Positions 18,922 to 27,591 of a stretch of 41,828 bases of DNA are shown here, piece by piece. The DNA is taken from assembly GCF_000150955.2 (NCBI RefSeq), contig NC_011682.1:419400-461227 (forward strand), read 5' to 3'. The DNA comes from Phaeodactylum tricornutum CCAP 1055/1. Lineage: Eukaryota > Bacillariophyta > Bacillariophyceae > Surirellales > Neidiaceae. The stretch's first letter is position 1, and each line of letters opens with the position of its first letter. The notes below the pieces were generated by a model that had not been told where the DNA came from, did not search any database, and saw nothing but the letters and a program-made list of their open reading frames with translations. Made by a program: the position numbers and the translations under genes.

Positions 18922-19092
18922 TTACTCATCATCGTGCCGACGCTTGGTTCCGTTGTATTTCTTCGCAAACTTTTGGTTCCGCAAAAACTTGGGATCCATA
19001 CCTTTAGTTGATACAAACTTGCTTCGCTTGGCCTTTTTGATACCGTTAGCGTGAGCTTTGTGCGTACTGTTGTGTGCGCAAGTATTCTTTTG
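18922..19092 (-). CDS. RPL29: 60S ribosomal protein eL29, main exon (first exon not located)
   Basis: The 56 residues encoded here are the conserved body of eL29: NTCAHNSTHKAHANGIKKAK, then a short linker and KGMDPKFLRNQKFAKKYNG. An AG acceptor (CCTCCACAG) precedes the first codon at 19092, and the usual eL29 start (MAKSK) is missing. A tiny first exon carrying the ATG and two or three codons must therefore lie further upstream on this strand. The frame can be extended to 19212, but that extension is hydrophobic and not eL29-like, so it is intron. I could not fix the first exon; one ATG followed directly by GTGAAGG is near 19507. The protein is a small basic component of the large ribosomal subunit. 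Confidence 0.85.
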   Translation of the reverse strand, partial: QKNTCAHNSTHKAHANGIKKAKRSKFVSTKGMDPKFLRNQKFAKKYNGTKRRHDDE

Positions 19093-20115
19093 CTGTGGAG
19101 GACAAGCGACGAAAGAACAAAAAGCATGTGAGAAAATGAGAGCAACAAAAGTAGACAAACGGTATCCATTCAACGCCAAGAGAGAGACGTGAAGGTAGGC
19201 AAGCTCAGTCAATTAGCCTAGGTCTGGTGAATACATGGACGCTGAGGAGGACTATCGCGATCAAGCATCAGAGCATCGTCCAAGTGATCCGATATTTCAC
19301 CTCAAATGCAGTGGCGTACGATTCTTTGATTCTGATTTGCAGAGAACCCTCATCTATAGAACCAAGCCTATCGAACGTTTGACTCAGTGCTCACGGGTAG
19401 TCCGAGATCGATGCATCCTAAAAAAGGATGATACAGGGCCGACTTTCTCCGGTCCGACCCAGAAGATTTATTTTATCCGCGTGATTGTTGCAACTTGCCT
19501 TCACCATGATCAAAAAGGGTACTGAACAGCAATTATCAAAAAGACGATGCTTTGACAGGACTGAACGATACGTAAGCGATGCCGCAACAAGTTAGCTCGG
19601 ATCCGTGCATCGGTGTATTGAAAGTAAGCATATGAGTAAACGCGGTAAACAGTAAAAACGTACCCATTATGCCCTACTAATTCGTACGAACTAGGGTTGC
19701 TTGGTTCGAATTTCGCATTTACAGTCCGTCAGCCAATCCGTCAGAGTCATTTACCAACAAAAACAATTATTCACAGTTACGGTTAGAACCTAAAATCCGT
19801 TAATGAAAAACGGCATATCAAATTTATATTACCGGACAAAGTTGCACGCGAAGGCTGACTGTGAATAAGGAGCGCACCAATAGTTACGAAACAAACTCTT
19901 TTGAATGAGGGACTCGATTCGATTCACATCTCGCAATGACTCGAATCCACTGGCAGTGTGCGCCGCTCCGACTCTGAAATTCGCGATACCTTGCTGCATC
20001 TCTACAAGAGGCTTGCATTCTAGCTCAACCTTGTTCCCATAGAACCTCATACATTGCGTGTCAGGAGAGGCGCCGCCCTTATCGAACTCGCGATAAAGCA
20101 CAGATATCTTGTTGA
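19093..20115. other. intergenic region including the eL29 first intron and promoter
   Basis: About 1 kb. The frames at 19235-19525 (plus) and 19829-20101 (minus) have no recognisable content. It holds one exact TGACTGTGA motif (19856-19864) and several weaker relatives. The eL29 first exon and the 5' end of the apyrase gene must lie in or near this stretch. Confidence 0.4.
19856..19864 (+). promoter_or_regulatory. TGACTGTGA motif
   Basis: Exact copy, oriented like the downstream apyrase gene, 260 bases before the point where that gene's frame opens. Confidence 0.4.
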
Positions 20116-20412
20116 TTGAAATACCCCAAGACGAGCCGTGGTACTAGCAACATTAAGATTTACAGTCAACAGCGAAAAGCATATTCCCTTCAATCGACTG
20201 CTACTTCCTTAGTTTCCTTTGAAGAAGTTGACTTGGAACAACAGGAACAACCACCTATCAGAAATTTAACATTTAAGGACCATCGAAGATTGACTCGTGC
20301 CCAAAGTACCCCGGACTTTTCGCAAGAACCAAACACTGCGCGTTTTCTTCCTTCCGGACAAAATCCGTGGTTGTCGTTGTATCGGCAGATCCTTGCGCGT
20401 GCCAAACGAAGA

Positions 20413-21717
20413 ATGCGCAGCAACGGCTCTTCGGTTTCTCCTGCGCCCCGGTCCGAAAGTATGGCGTACCCCAAAGCCAGCACGTCTACTCTTGTGAGTA
20501 AGATGCAGTACGTGTGTCGTCAGAACGGACGAGCTTTGATTGCTACCCTGGTCTTTTTTGCTTTTGTCGGCGTGCTGGCCTCCGACGCGTTGCATGATCT
20601 TCGCCAGGGAACTGCTGGAGGTCTGCGAGGTATCATAACTCCCAAAGGTATCAATCACGCTGCTAGCTTGCAGCACTGGGGAGGAGCCGTCCACAATGGG
20701 TATTTCAAAGTTCAGGACTCCGTTATGGGTCCTATGCGATTCAACTTTGCAGCTGTGACGGATTTGGATGAACTAAGTAGGGTGGAATGGGAAAAGAAGC
20801 CGACTTTTCGTTCTGTCTTGGTACCAGGAACGCTTACAGCTACGCAAGGGCGTTATCACATCAAATTCGAAAACGCTCGCGAATTACTTACGCTCCACAA
20901 CGAAGCTGGCCGGGGTGCCGAATTTTCGGAACTGACGGTTTACAATGATCGTCTCCTTACCTTCGACGATCGTACGGGCGATGTGTTTGAGTTACTCAAT
21001 AACGCAGAGGCTACCAAGTCGTTCGTCGTTCCCCGATTCGTTATTACTGAAGGCAACGGAGATACAGATAAAGGCATGAAGTGGGAATGGTCTACTGTGA
21101 AGAACGGCGAACTGTACATGGGCAGTATGGGCAAAGAGTATACGCGACCGGACGGGACGATTCAAAATCGCAACAACTTGTGGATTGGTATACTCAACGC
21201 CGAAGGCGAACTTCGCCGCGAAGATTGGACGGACCAGTACAACGTCGTCCGCAAGGCTCTTAAGGCCTTGTCGCCAGGATATCTCATCATCGAGGCTGTT
21301 AATTGGAGTGACCACTTGCAAAAGTGGGTCTTTTTGCCTCGTCGCATCTCCGAGACAGCCTACGACGAAAATGAAGACGAACGCAGAGGTGGACGGCAGC
21401 TCGTTCTCGTGAGTCCGGATTTTTCGTCGACTCAGGTTGTCGACATTAATTTACAAAAGGATCCGCTCAAGGGCTTTTCGACCTTTGCATTCGTGCCCAA
21501 CACGAATGACCGCCACGCTTTTGCCATTCGGTCGGTCGAAGAAGATTGCGTAGGTGGGTTGGAAACGTGCAAACAACGATCATATTTTATTGTTTTCGAT
21601 GTGCTCAGTGGCGAAACTTTGTCGGAGGAGGTCAAGTATCCCGAAGATCTGAAATTTGAAGGACTTGAGTTCGTCAACATTTACACAAAACCACCCCCGT
21701 TTTCAAATATGACATAA
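20413..21717 (+). CDS. membrane-anchored calcium-dependent apyrase (CANT1 / SCAN family)
   Basis: Hydrolyses nucleoside di- and triphosphates (typically UDP/GDP) in a Ca2+-dependent way, usually in the ER/Golgi lumen. Family landmarks run in order: VKNGELYMGSMGKEYTRPDG, NLWIGILN, SPGYLIIEAVNWSD, WVFLPRRISETAYDENEDER, RGGRQLVLVS, KGFSTFAFVPNTNDRHAFA and LKFEGLEFVNIYTK. One N-terminal hydrophobic helix (GRALIATLVFFAFVGVLAS) with preceding Arg/Lys makes it a type II membrane protein. The first ATG in frame is 20413, giving 434 residues; a second ATG is at 20461. The frame is open back to 20116 with coding-like sequence but no ATG, so either the true start is in an upstream exon or this is a translated-looking 5' UTR. 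Confidence 0.88.
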   Translation: MRSNGSSVSPAPRSESMAYPKASTSTLVSKMQYVCRQNGRALIATLVFFAFVGVLASDALHDLRQGTAGGLRGIITPKGINHAASLQHWGGAVHNGYFKVQDSVMGPMRFNFAAVTDLDELSRVEWEKKPTFRSVLVPGTLTATQGRYHIKFENARELLTLHNEAGRGAEFSELTVYNDRLLTFDDRTGDVFELLNNAEATKSFVVPRFVITEGNGDTDKGMKWEWSTVKNGELYMGSMGKEYTRPDGTIQNRNNLWIGILNAEGELRREDWTDQYNVVRKALKALSPGYLIIEAVNWSDHLQKWVFLPRRISETAYDENEDERRGGRQLVLVSPDFSSTQVVDINLQKDPLKGFSTFAFVPNTNDRHAFAIRSVEEDCVGGLETCKQRSYFIVFDVLSGETLSEEVKYPEDLKFEGLEFVNIYTKPPPFSNMT

Positions 21718-21788
21718 ATGAGTCCTGTAATCTTGTGTTCATGGTGTTATTGCCGTTTTAAGTGACAGCGACGGGAAGTGGTGTAAAT

Positions 21789-24154
21789 CTATAAAATCTG
21801 GAAAATTGGAACTTTTTGTACAGTATCATTTTTAAAGGAGTGGATTTGGTGTTCCCCATATCCTGGTCTGATCGGTTGCGGGGCAGTATCACTACGCATA
21901 ACAACAATGCGCACCGTTGCACCAACTTTTCGGTTGCACTTACCGTTGCCGTTGAGGAGCTCGGTAACTTCCGATCGACTGAGTCGGTCGGGAATATTCA
22001 TACCATCAATATCCACAATGCGGTCACCAGAAGGAATCTATCCGAGGAGCAGCGAGTAGTCCTTGGCTTGCTTAATGAAAGGGCTTGTCTGGTCACTAGA
22101 CTCTAAAACGAGGCCGAGTGTTTTCGTATTGGCACTCGCAGTCACCTTCGTGGAAGGGATTGTCTTCCGTTGGGATCGCGTGGGTGATATTGAGCCCTCA
22201 CGGATAGGCGAATATGGTCGAAGGGTATATTGCCAGTCCTCGGCAATACTGCGATTGAGAGACACCGGAACGGCAAGCATGTGGCTTTGATCCCGTGGAT
22301 GTGAAAGTGACTGAGACCGAGGCCGGGAAAAGCGATAATGTCTTGGCCTCATACTCCCCATAAAGATTGATCGTTGCCAACCACACGGCACTCGACGGGG
22401 CCCGCTGCTCTTTCCGCTTATTTTAGGCTTGCCACGGGTGATGCTGATGGTATCAGTTTTCGAAAGGCAGTACCATCGTCCATTGTTTGCCGTATACTAG
22501 GGCTCTCAATTCCACTTGCTTCTGCAGGATAAGACGATACAGAATCAATCCCGTCAATGTCTTCATCGTCATTGTCTTCGCTTGAAAAGATATGAAAGCT
22601 CGTGTTCCCTTTATTCGGGGCAATGAACCAGGCCACTTGCTTCTCAAGATCGCCTTCATTCTCTTTTGCGTTGAAGTCCGCTACACTGACAAATACTTTA
22701 GAGAAGTTCGGCACTTGGTGCGGCGTCCTCCGGTCATTCAGCGAGGCTATAAGCTGTGCAGAAGCGGCCATGTAGTGTGATGGTACAACATTGGCTATTT
22801 TTTCTGCATTTCTGGAGCCTCTGATGGAATCTTCATTGCTGTCAATTTGATTCATGACAATCATCGGAGGAATAAGGCCTGCCAACGGGTGCGGTTCGTC
22901 TTCCGTCTCGCCACTGCCTGATTCACTAGTAGAAGACCTGCTAGGGGTATTCTTTGTCGAATTCTTTTTTTGATGACAGAAATTGACATTTAGTACTGCT
23001 CCCTTAGCATTGGCAACCGCGTTCGAGACGCTTTCGAAAGAAAATATGTTGGCTAATTGGGATCGCTCTGATTCAGTGGGGCTAACAGCACTAGGCTCAT
23101 TCACACCTCGATCTCCGTTTTCCGTTCGGACTTTTCGTTTGTGCCAAACGAAAAGACATACTCCTGCACATATCGCGGCGAAGGCCATAAGCATGGAAGC
23201 AACAACGCTTCCCGACGCATGCCTATTGTCATCATTGCCTGCCGTTGATCCTGCGTTCGGAGAAAAGCGCCGTCCTTTTTTGTGGTCAGAAACTATCGCT
23301 TGCGTCAAGGTTGGATCACCGGATCCTTGAATCGCCTGTGTAAAGCCCGTGCTCAAAATCGCTTCTTCAAGGTACCCCAACAGAGCATCCGTCGTCAAGT
23401 GCACCGTGAGTCCACGAAACATCGTTTCTATCAGAAGCTCCACGTAAGGGCCTGATTGTGAAGTACGAAGGGCATGTTCACGCTGCCCTAGAAAATACGG
23501 CTCGATCTGCTGTCGCAAGAGCTCTGCTTCATTCACAAAAATGCGGCTTTGAGGGGTAATAGACTGGATGTATTTCGTGAAAAATTCCACTCCAACCAAT
23601 TCTATCGTTTCACTTGTTTCCGGACCCAAAAATGTTATTACATTTTCCAAACGATAGGTCAAGCGAAGTTCAAAGCGACTTAGAGCACCACAATCAATAT
23701 TGCACGACTCCGGGCAAAAATTGACGAGGTCTTCCAATTCGTTTACATTCAAACCCAAGTGCCGCCACTGAATACAGTCCGTGCCTTTATGGTCGCTGCA
23801 TTCTAAGTTGTTGATAGGGCTGCGGTACGATTGGACGTCGTGACACGTTGCGGTTGGCATGACGGAAGGTACGATGGAGGGCGAAGACGATAGCCTGGTC
23901 GGGGTCGGAGATGTGCCGTTCATAGATGCAAATAACGGTGCAGTTGTTGGGACATGATTTGATGGGATATGCGACGGTAAAAATGATGGCGTAGGAATAA
24001 AGGAAGATGAGACGGATGGAATATTGCCAGGCGTAAGTGACTGCACAGACGATTGATTGTTGAGCAAAATTTTATTCTGTTCATGAGCCATCGAAGATAG
24101 GAGCAGGAATAGGCCAAGCGAAAGTTGAAAGATTCTGATTTCGGATAAACCCAT
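21789..24154 (-). CDS. signal peptide - ShK-like - ectodomain - TM protein with an interrupted PDZ tail
   Basis: The main frame, 24154-22418 (578 residues), begins with a signal peptide (IFQLSLGLFLLLSSMA), then a Ser/Pro/Thr stalk and a Cys cluster (residues 104-155, ending CPESCNIDC) that looks ShK-like. An ectodomain of about 130 residues follows (from FELRLTYRLENVITFL), then a TM helix (about 314-337, VVASMLMAFAAICAGVCLFV) and a long cytoplasmic tail. Downstream, another frame (about 22460-21789) encodes the rest of the tail and a PDZ domain: KTLGLVLESSDQTSPFIKQA, then IPSGDRIVDIDGMNIPDRL, ending VRIVVMRSD. The frames could be joined by a phase-0 GT-AG intron (GTATCG near 22535 to GGCAAG near 22430). 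The PDZ part has one in-frame TAG at 22038-22040 that this does not remove, so the gene may be truncated. Same architecture as 12605-14477. Confidence 0.7.
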
Positions 24155-24217
24155 GGCCTCCTGAAGAAATAGCTGATTGACAGAGACTGTGTTACGGCGG
24201 GCCTATCTGCTTGTTAT

Positions 24218-24226
24218 TGACTGTGA
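24218..24226 (+). promoter_or_regulatory. TGACTGTGA motif, reverse orientation to its gene
   Basis: Exact copy 64 bases upstream of the minus-strand ATG at 24154; a one-mismatch copy follows 18 bases away (24236-24244), so the pair may act together. Confidence 0.45.
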
Positions 24227-24756
24227 AATTGGCATTGACTGTAATTCTCAACCGTATTTGGACTATTAGTGTTACGTTCGTTCAAAATTCTGCCAACAGA
24301 TTTGTGAGTGGATGTCCGACGCTTACATCGGACAAAACGTTTTTAAGTAATCATTGTACAGAAAAAACGGTTCTGCGGATCAGTGAATGAGTGCGCCTAC
24401 GAGAGTACTAACATAAAGGCCTTAACTGTGAATTAGTTTTTGTGATAAGTAGATATGTTGGAGAAGGACAGCGGAGTTTTGGAGACGTGAGGTACAGGAC
24501 AATCTGTTCGCGGTCAACCTTTATATTCATGTAATGTAACCTAACCACCTTTCAATCTACCTCAACAACATATTTGTATGCATGGCTAATGCCGAGGAAA
24601 TTTGATAATATCAAAAGCTAACTGACAGTTGGCGTGTCGTTAAAACATTTAAAGATTGATATCAATACGTGATACAATCCAAAGGAGGGCGAAGAGGGTT
24701 TACGGTGCTTCGTGAATATCTGATACGAGTACTCAGCTATCCTCGTTTCTCAATAC

Positions 24757-24765
24757 TCACAGTCA
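24757..24765 (-). promoter_or_regulatory. TGACTGTGA motif (minus orientation)
   Basis: TCACAGTCA on the plus strand, 17 bases beyond the kinase stop codon and about 600 bases upstream of the minus-strand ATG at 24154. The only exact copy that is far from a start codon. Confidence 0.3.
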
Positions 24766-24781
24766 ATGATTGCGCTTCCGT

Positions 24782-25961
24782 TCAGTACCCAGCTTTGTCG
24801 TCCGGTCGATCGCCGGCAGCTGCGCCTCCTTCCACGCGATTCCAGTCCCAATCCAGACTACTGTGGTTGTTCGTATATCCTTGCGAGCGGAACAAGTCAC
24901 GGAACATACCACGTAAGTATGCGATGTTCGGCTTGGCCTCAAATTTGAGCGATCGGCAGTAAGCCAAGTATTCAGCAAACTGGCTGGGACATCCTTGGCA
25001 CAACGCCGGAATAGTGATGGACTGCTTCTTTTCCATGATAAGCTTGTACTTTTTCGTCGCGGACTTGGCCTTCAGTCCCTGCCATGGAAGACCGCCCTTC
25101 AGGAAGTATACAAGTACATACCCGATACTCTCTAAGTCATCCCGACGAGATTGTTCCACGCCTAAATGGTTGTTAATCGAAGCGTACCGAGGCGTTCCTG
25201 TGAGGGATCTGCCTTCACGCTGCGGGATGTGCTGAAGCGTCCGAGGATGGCGGTAGCGCTTCGAAAGACCGAAATCGATACAATATATAAAGTTTCCGTT
25301 ACCACGCCCCGCATCGGTAACGAAATTCGCTGGCTTAATGTCACGGTGGATCAAGTGACGTGAATGCATCAACTCCACACGCTCCAACATCTGATCGGCA
25401 ACCATGAGAACAGTCTTGAGAGTAAATCTTCGGCCGCACTTGTTAAACTGATCCTCCAGGGAAGGACCCAGTAGATCCATAACCATGAGATTATAAGAAT
25501 CCTGTGTACCAAAATAGTGAACTTTAGCAAAGCCGGGTGCATTTTGCAACTCGCGATAAACTTTGTATTCGTGACGAAGCTGAGGGCATCGAGCGCCGTG
25601 CTTTTCGAACTTCACAGCAACCTAAAACGATTTTACAACAGTGTTAGAAAATGCACTGTCCCGGAATACATCCGTGCAGTAAGTACTCTCCCATATATTC
25701 CGAGGAATCGCGTGGACAGGCTGCGGGTACTTTCGTACTAGATCGAAAAGAGCGACGGGAGACGTACCTTCTCCCCATTGGCACCAACTCCGAGATAAAT
25801 ATCTCCGAACGATCCTCCGCCTACCCGCTTAGTAATGCGGTATTTCTGAACAAGGAAAACAGTCCAAAACAGTGTTAGAAAACATCATTTGGCCATGGTC
25901 ATTTCCCTCGGGACGTCCCGTACAAAATTACGTAGAAACCTACCGAGATCGAGGATTGCAT
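24782..25961 (-). CDS. casein kinase 1 family serine/threonine kinase
   Basis: Three exons on the minus strand, 25961-25944, 25845-25768 and 25621-24782, joined by phase-0 GT-AG introns of 98 and 146 bases, encode 311 residues. The first exon carries only six codons (MQSSIS). The kinase domain fills the protein: KYRITKRVGGGSFGDIYLG glycine loop, VAVKFE (Lys36), HRDIKPANF (Asp126), CIDFGLSKRY (Asp148) and LTGTPRYASINNHLG, followed by SRRDDLESIGYVLVYFLKG. The SxxDDLES signature and the SIN replacing APE are diagnostic of CK1. The tail after the domain is only about 20 residues and Gly/Ala/Asp-rich, much shorter than in regulated CK1 delta/epsilon. Probable roles are clock, vesicle or growth signalling, as for the family generally. 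Confidence 0.95.
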
Positions 25962-26652
25962 GTTGCAGCAAATACACAACAAACTATGGCAGCAGCGGCG
26001 CCAGAGAAACGAGCCGTGAGGTCCCTGTCGCGCTCCCTTCGCTGGAAGAGTCTGGCGAGGTCACTCCATATGACCGAATCAAGAGTTAATCATGAGTTCG
26101 GTGTCTTCTTAACGTCGTTTAGCGACTCTTTGTTTAGGCTGCTTATTTATGAATATATTTTACAGTTCATACATTCATGTATAAATACAAACCAATCCTG
26201 TTTTTGAATACTCCGCCTTGACAGCGAAAAAGACGCAATTCATACTTGAGAGGCAAGAGCGTGTTACGATTAGCTTGATCCTTTGTGATAGCAATGATCT
26301 CACTGACTGCAAGATCCATGAAAGCTAAACGGCAAAACCTGAGTAGGACAATACAAAATGAATGGTCTACGCATCAACCAGCAACTGATTCGCCATATTA
26401 ATTTCTCAGTAGCTAATCTGTCAGTCCAGCCTATGTTCTAGCATATTTCATCTCGCACAGAAGAATTAATTGCAGAAAAACATTTATAATCACTTTAACA
26501 AATATTACAGCTTGAACGCTCCACACGTTATGGGTCTCAGGATTATGTAAAGAGATTGTAATTGTTTGCGCAGCAACTTTTTTGTAAACAGAATGGCTAT
26601 CTCTCTAGCCAACCATTAGCAAGGCATGGACCACAATGAGCAGTCCTGCGAG
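25962..26652. other. intergenic region upstream of the kinase
   Basis: About 690 bases between the CK1 start and the 3' end of the sulfotransferase-like gene. AT-rich, no coding signal, no exact copy of the recurrent motif. Confidence 0.45.
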
Positions 26653-27591
26653 TCATTGCCACTCCGCATCAAATGGCTGAACTTGTGGAAACCCTACTGT
26701 CTTCCCTTTTATGTTGAAGTGTTTCAAAGAGAGGAATTCGGGATTCCACTGAAGTCCCAAAAAATCATAAACCTGGTCCATTGCCTTGTTTGGGTCCTTA
26801 TACAACTCGGTTGTGTTCACAACATGTATACGACCTGGATACTTGTCTAGAGCGCGTTGGAGTCCTTGTTTTGCTTTTTGCAGTCGTTCGAGTAGGCTGG
26901 TTTGATCAGGTTTCTTGTAACGTTTTGTCCAGGATCGTAACTGGTCCTCGTCACTCTTCACCGAGACTACAACAGGAACTCCCGGCGACCGATCCATGAC
27001 AGCATCTAGCTCGTAAATGTATCCTGGAGTTTTGTCGACTATGAGACTGTCTGGAAAGTGTCGGTATACTGGAGAAAAAATGTGCAGCATGGAGTACATT
27101 TCGGCGTGGCACGTCGCATTGAGCAAACGTTCCCGCTGGATGGTAGAAAGTGCCCATTGATTTTTTTCTACCCCATCAGTAATCCATTCGTAGAAAGGGT
27201 GGACGTTGACAAAATCAGAAGGGGTCGGTGACAGCAGGATTCCACATTCAAATGCTCCAAGCAAGTAAGGAGCTGACATAATGAATTCCGAGGTAACCGT
27301 GGTGCCCGAGTTTTCACAGCCTGCAATAATTGCAAAAACTCCACTCGCTGAGCGAAAATCGCTCCGAGAGACCGGACATTCTCTTTTGGCGTCGAAGACA
27401 TTTTCTCTAAAGCTATTGCCTGTGATCCACTTTCCTGTTGGGTAACGCTCCAATAGTATTTGATCCAAAGGATTAGTCTGTAACGTAACTTGGAGCAAAT
27501 TGTAGAAACTCCAGATGCTCGCCAATCCCAGAATAGCTCCGAAAAAGACAGATCGAGAGCGAAATCTTCGTAAATCTTTGCTTCCAAACAT
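26653..27591 (-). CDS. sulfotransferase-like type II membrane protein
   Basis: A single exon of 312 residues. The N terminus is basic then hydrophobic (RSRSVFFGAILGLASIWSFY, about 12-36), giving a signal anchor for a luminal catalytic domain in the Golgi. The P-loop-like motif VFAIIAGCENSGTTVTSEF fits the 5'-phosphosulfate binding loop of PAPS-dependent sulfotransferases. VDKTPGYIYELDAVM matches the family's DKTP segment, and VVVSVKSDEDQLRSWTKRY fits the 3'-phosphate binding region, in which R and S are usual. The C-terminal third (YDFLGLQWNPEFLSLKHFN) resembles the end of the Sulfotransfer_1/3 fold. It may sulfate cell-wall or extracellular polysaccharides; the substrate is not evident. Confidence 0.75.
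   Translation of the reverse strand: MFGSKDLRRFRSRSVFFGAILGLASIWSFYNLLQVTLQTNPLDQILLERYPTGKWITGNSFRENVFDAKRECPVSRSDFRSASGVFAIIAGCENSGTTVTSEFIMSAPYLLGAFECGILLSPTPSDFVNVHPFYEWITDGVEKNQWALSTIQRERLLNATCHAEMYSMLHIFSPVYRHFPDSLIVDKTPGYIYELDAVMDRSPGVPVVVSVKSDEDQLRSWTKRYKKPDQTSLLERLQKAKQGLQRALDKYPGRIHVVNTTELYKDPNKAMDQVYDFLGLQWNPEFLSLKHFNIKGKTVGFPQVQPFDAEWQ

Larger units (their letters stand above)
24155..24781. other. promoter region of the ShK-like/TM gene and 3' flank of the kinase
   Basis: About 630 bases. It contains two exact copies of the recurrent 9-mer (24218-24226 and 24757-24765), plus relatives TGACTGTAA (24236-24244) and AACTGTGAA (near 24424). No coding signal. Confidence 0.45.

Noticed and set aside
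19235-19525. 96-codon plus-strand frame with an ATG
   Set aside because: No domain, and the region must hold the eL29 promoter and first exon on the other strand; coding character weak.
19703-19711. GGTTCGAAT, resembling a tRNA B-box
   Set aside because: No A-box, acceptor stem or cloverleaf could be built around it.
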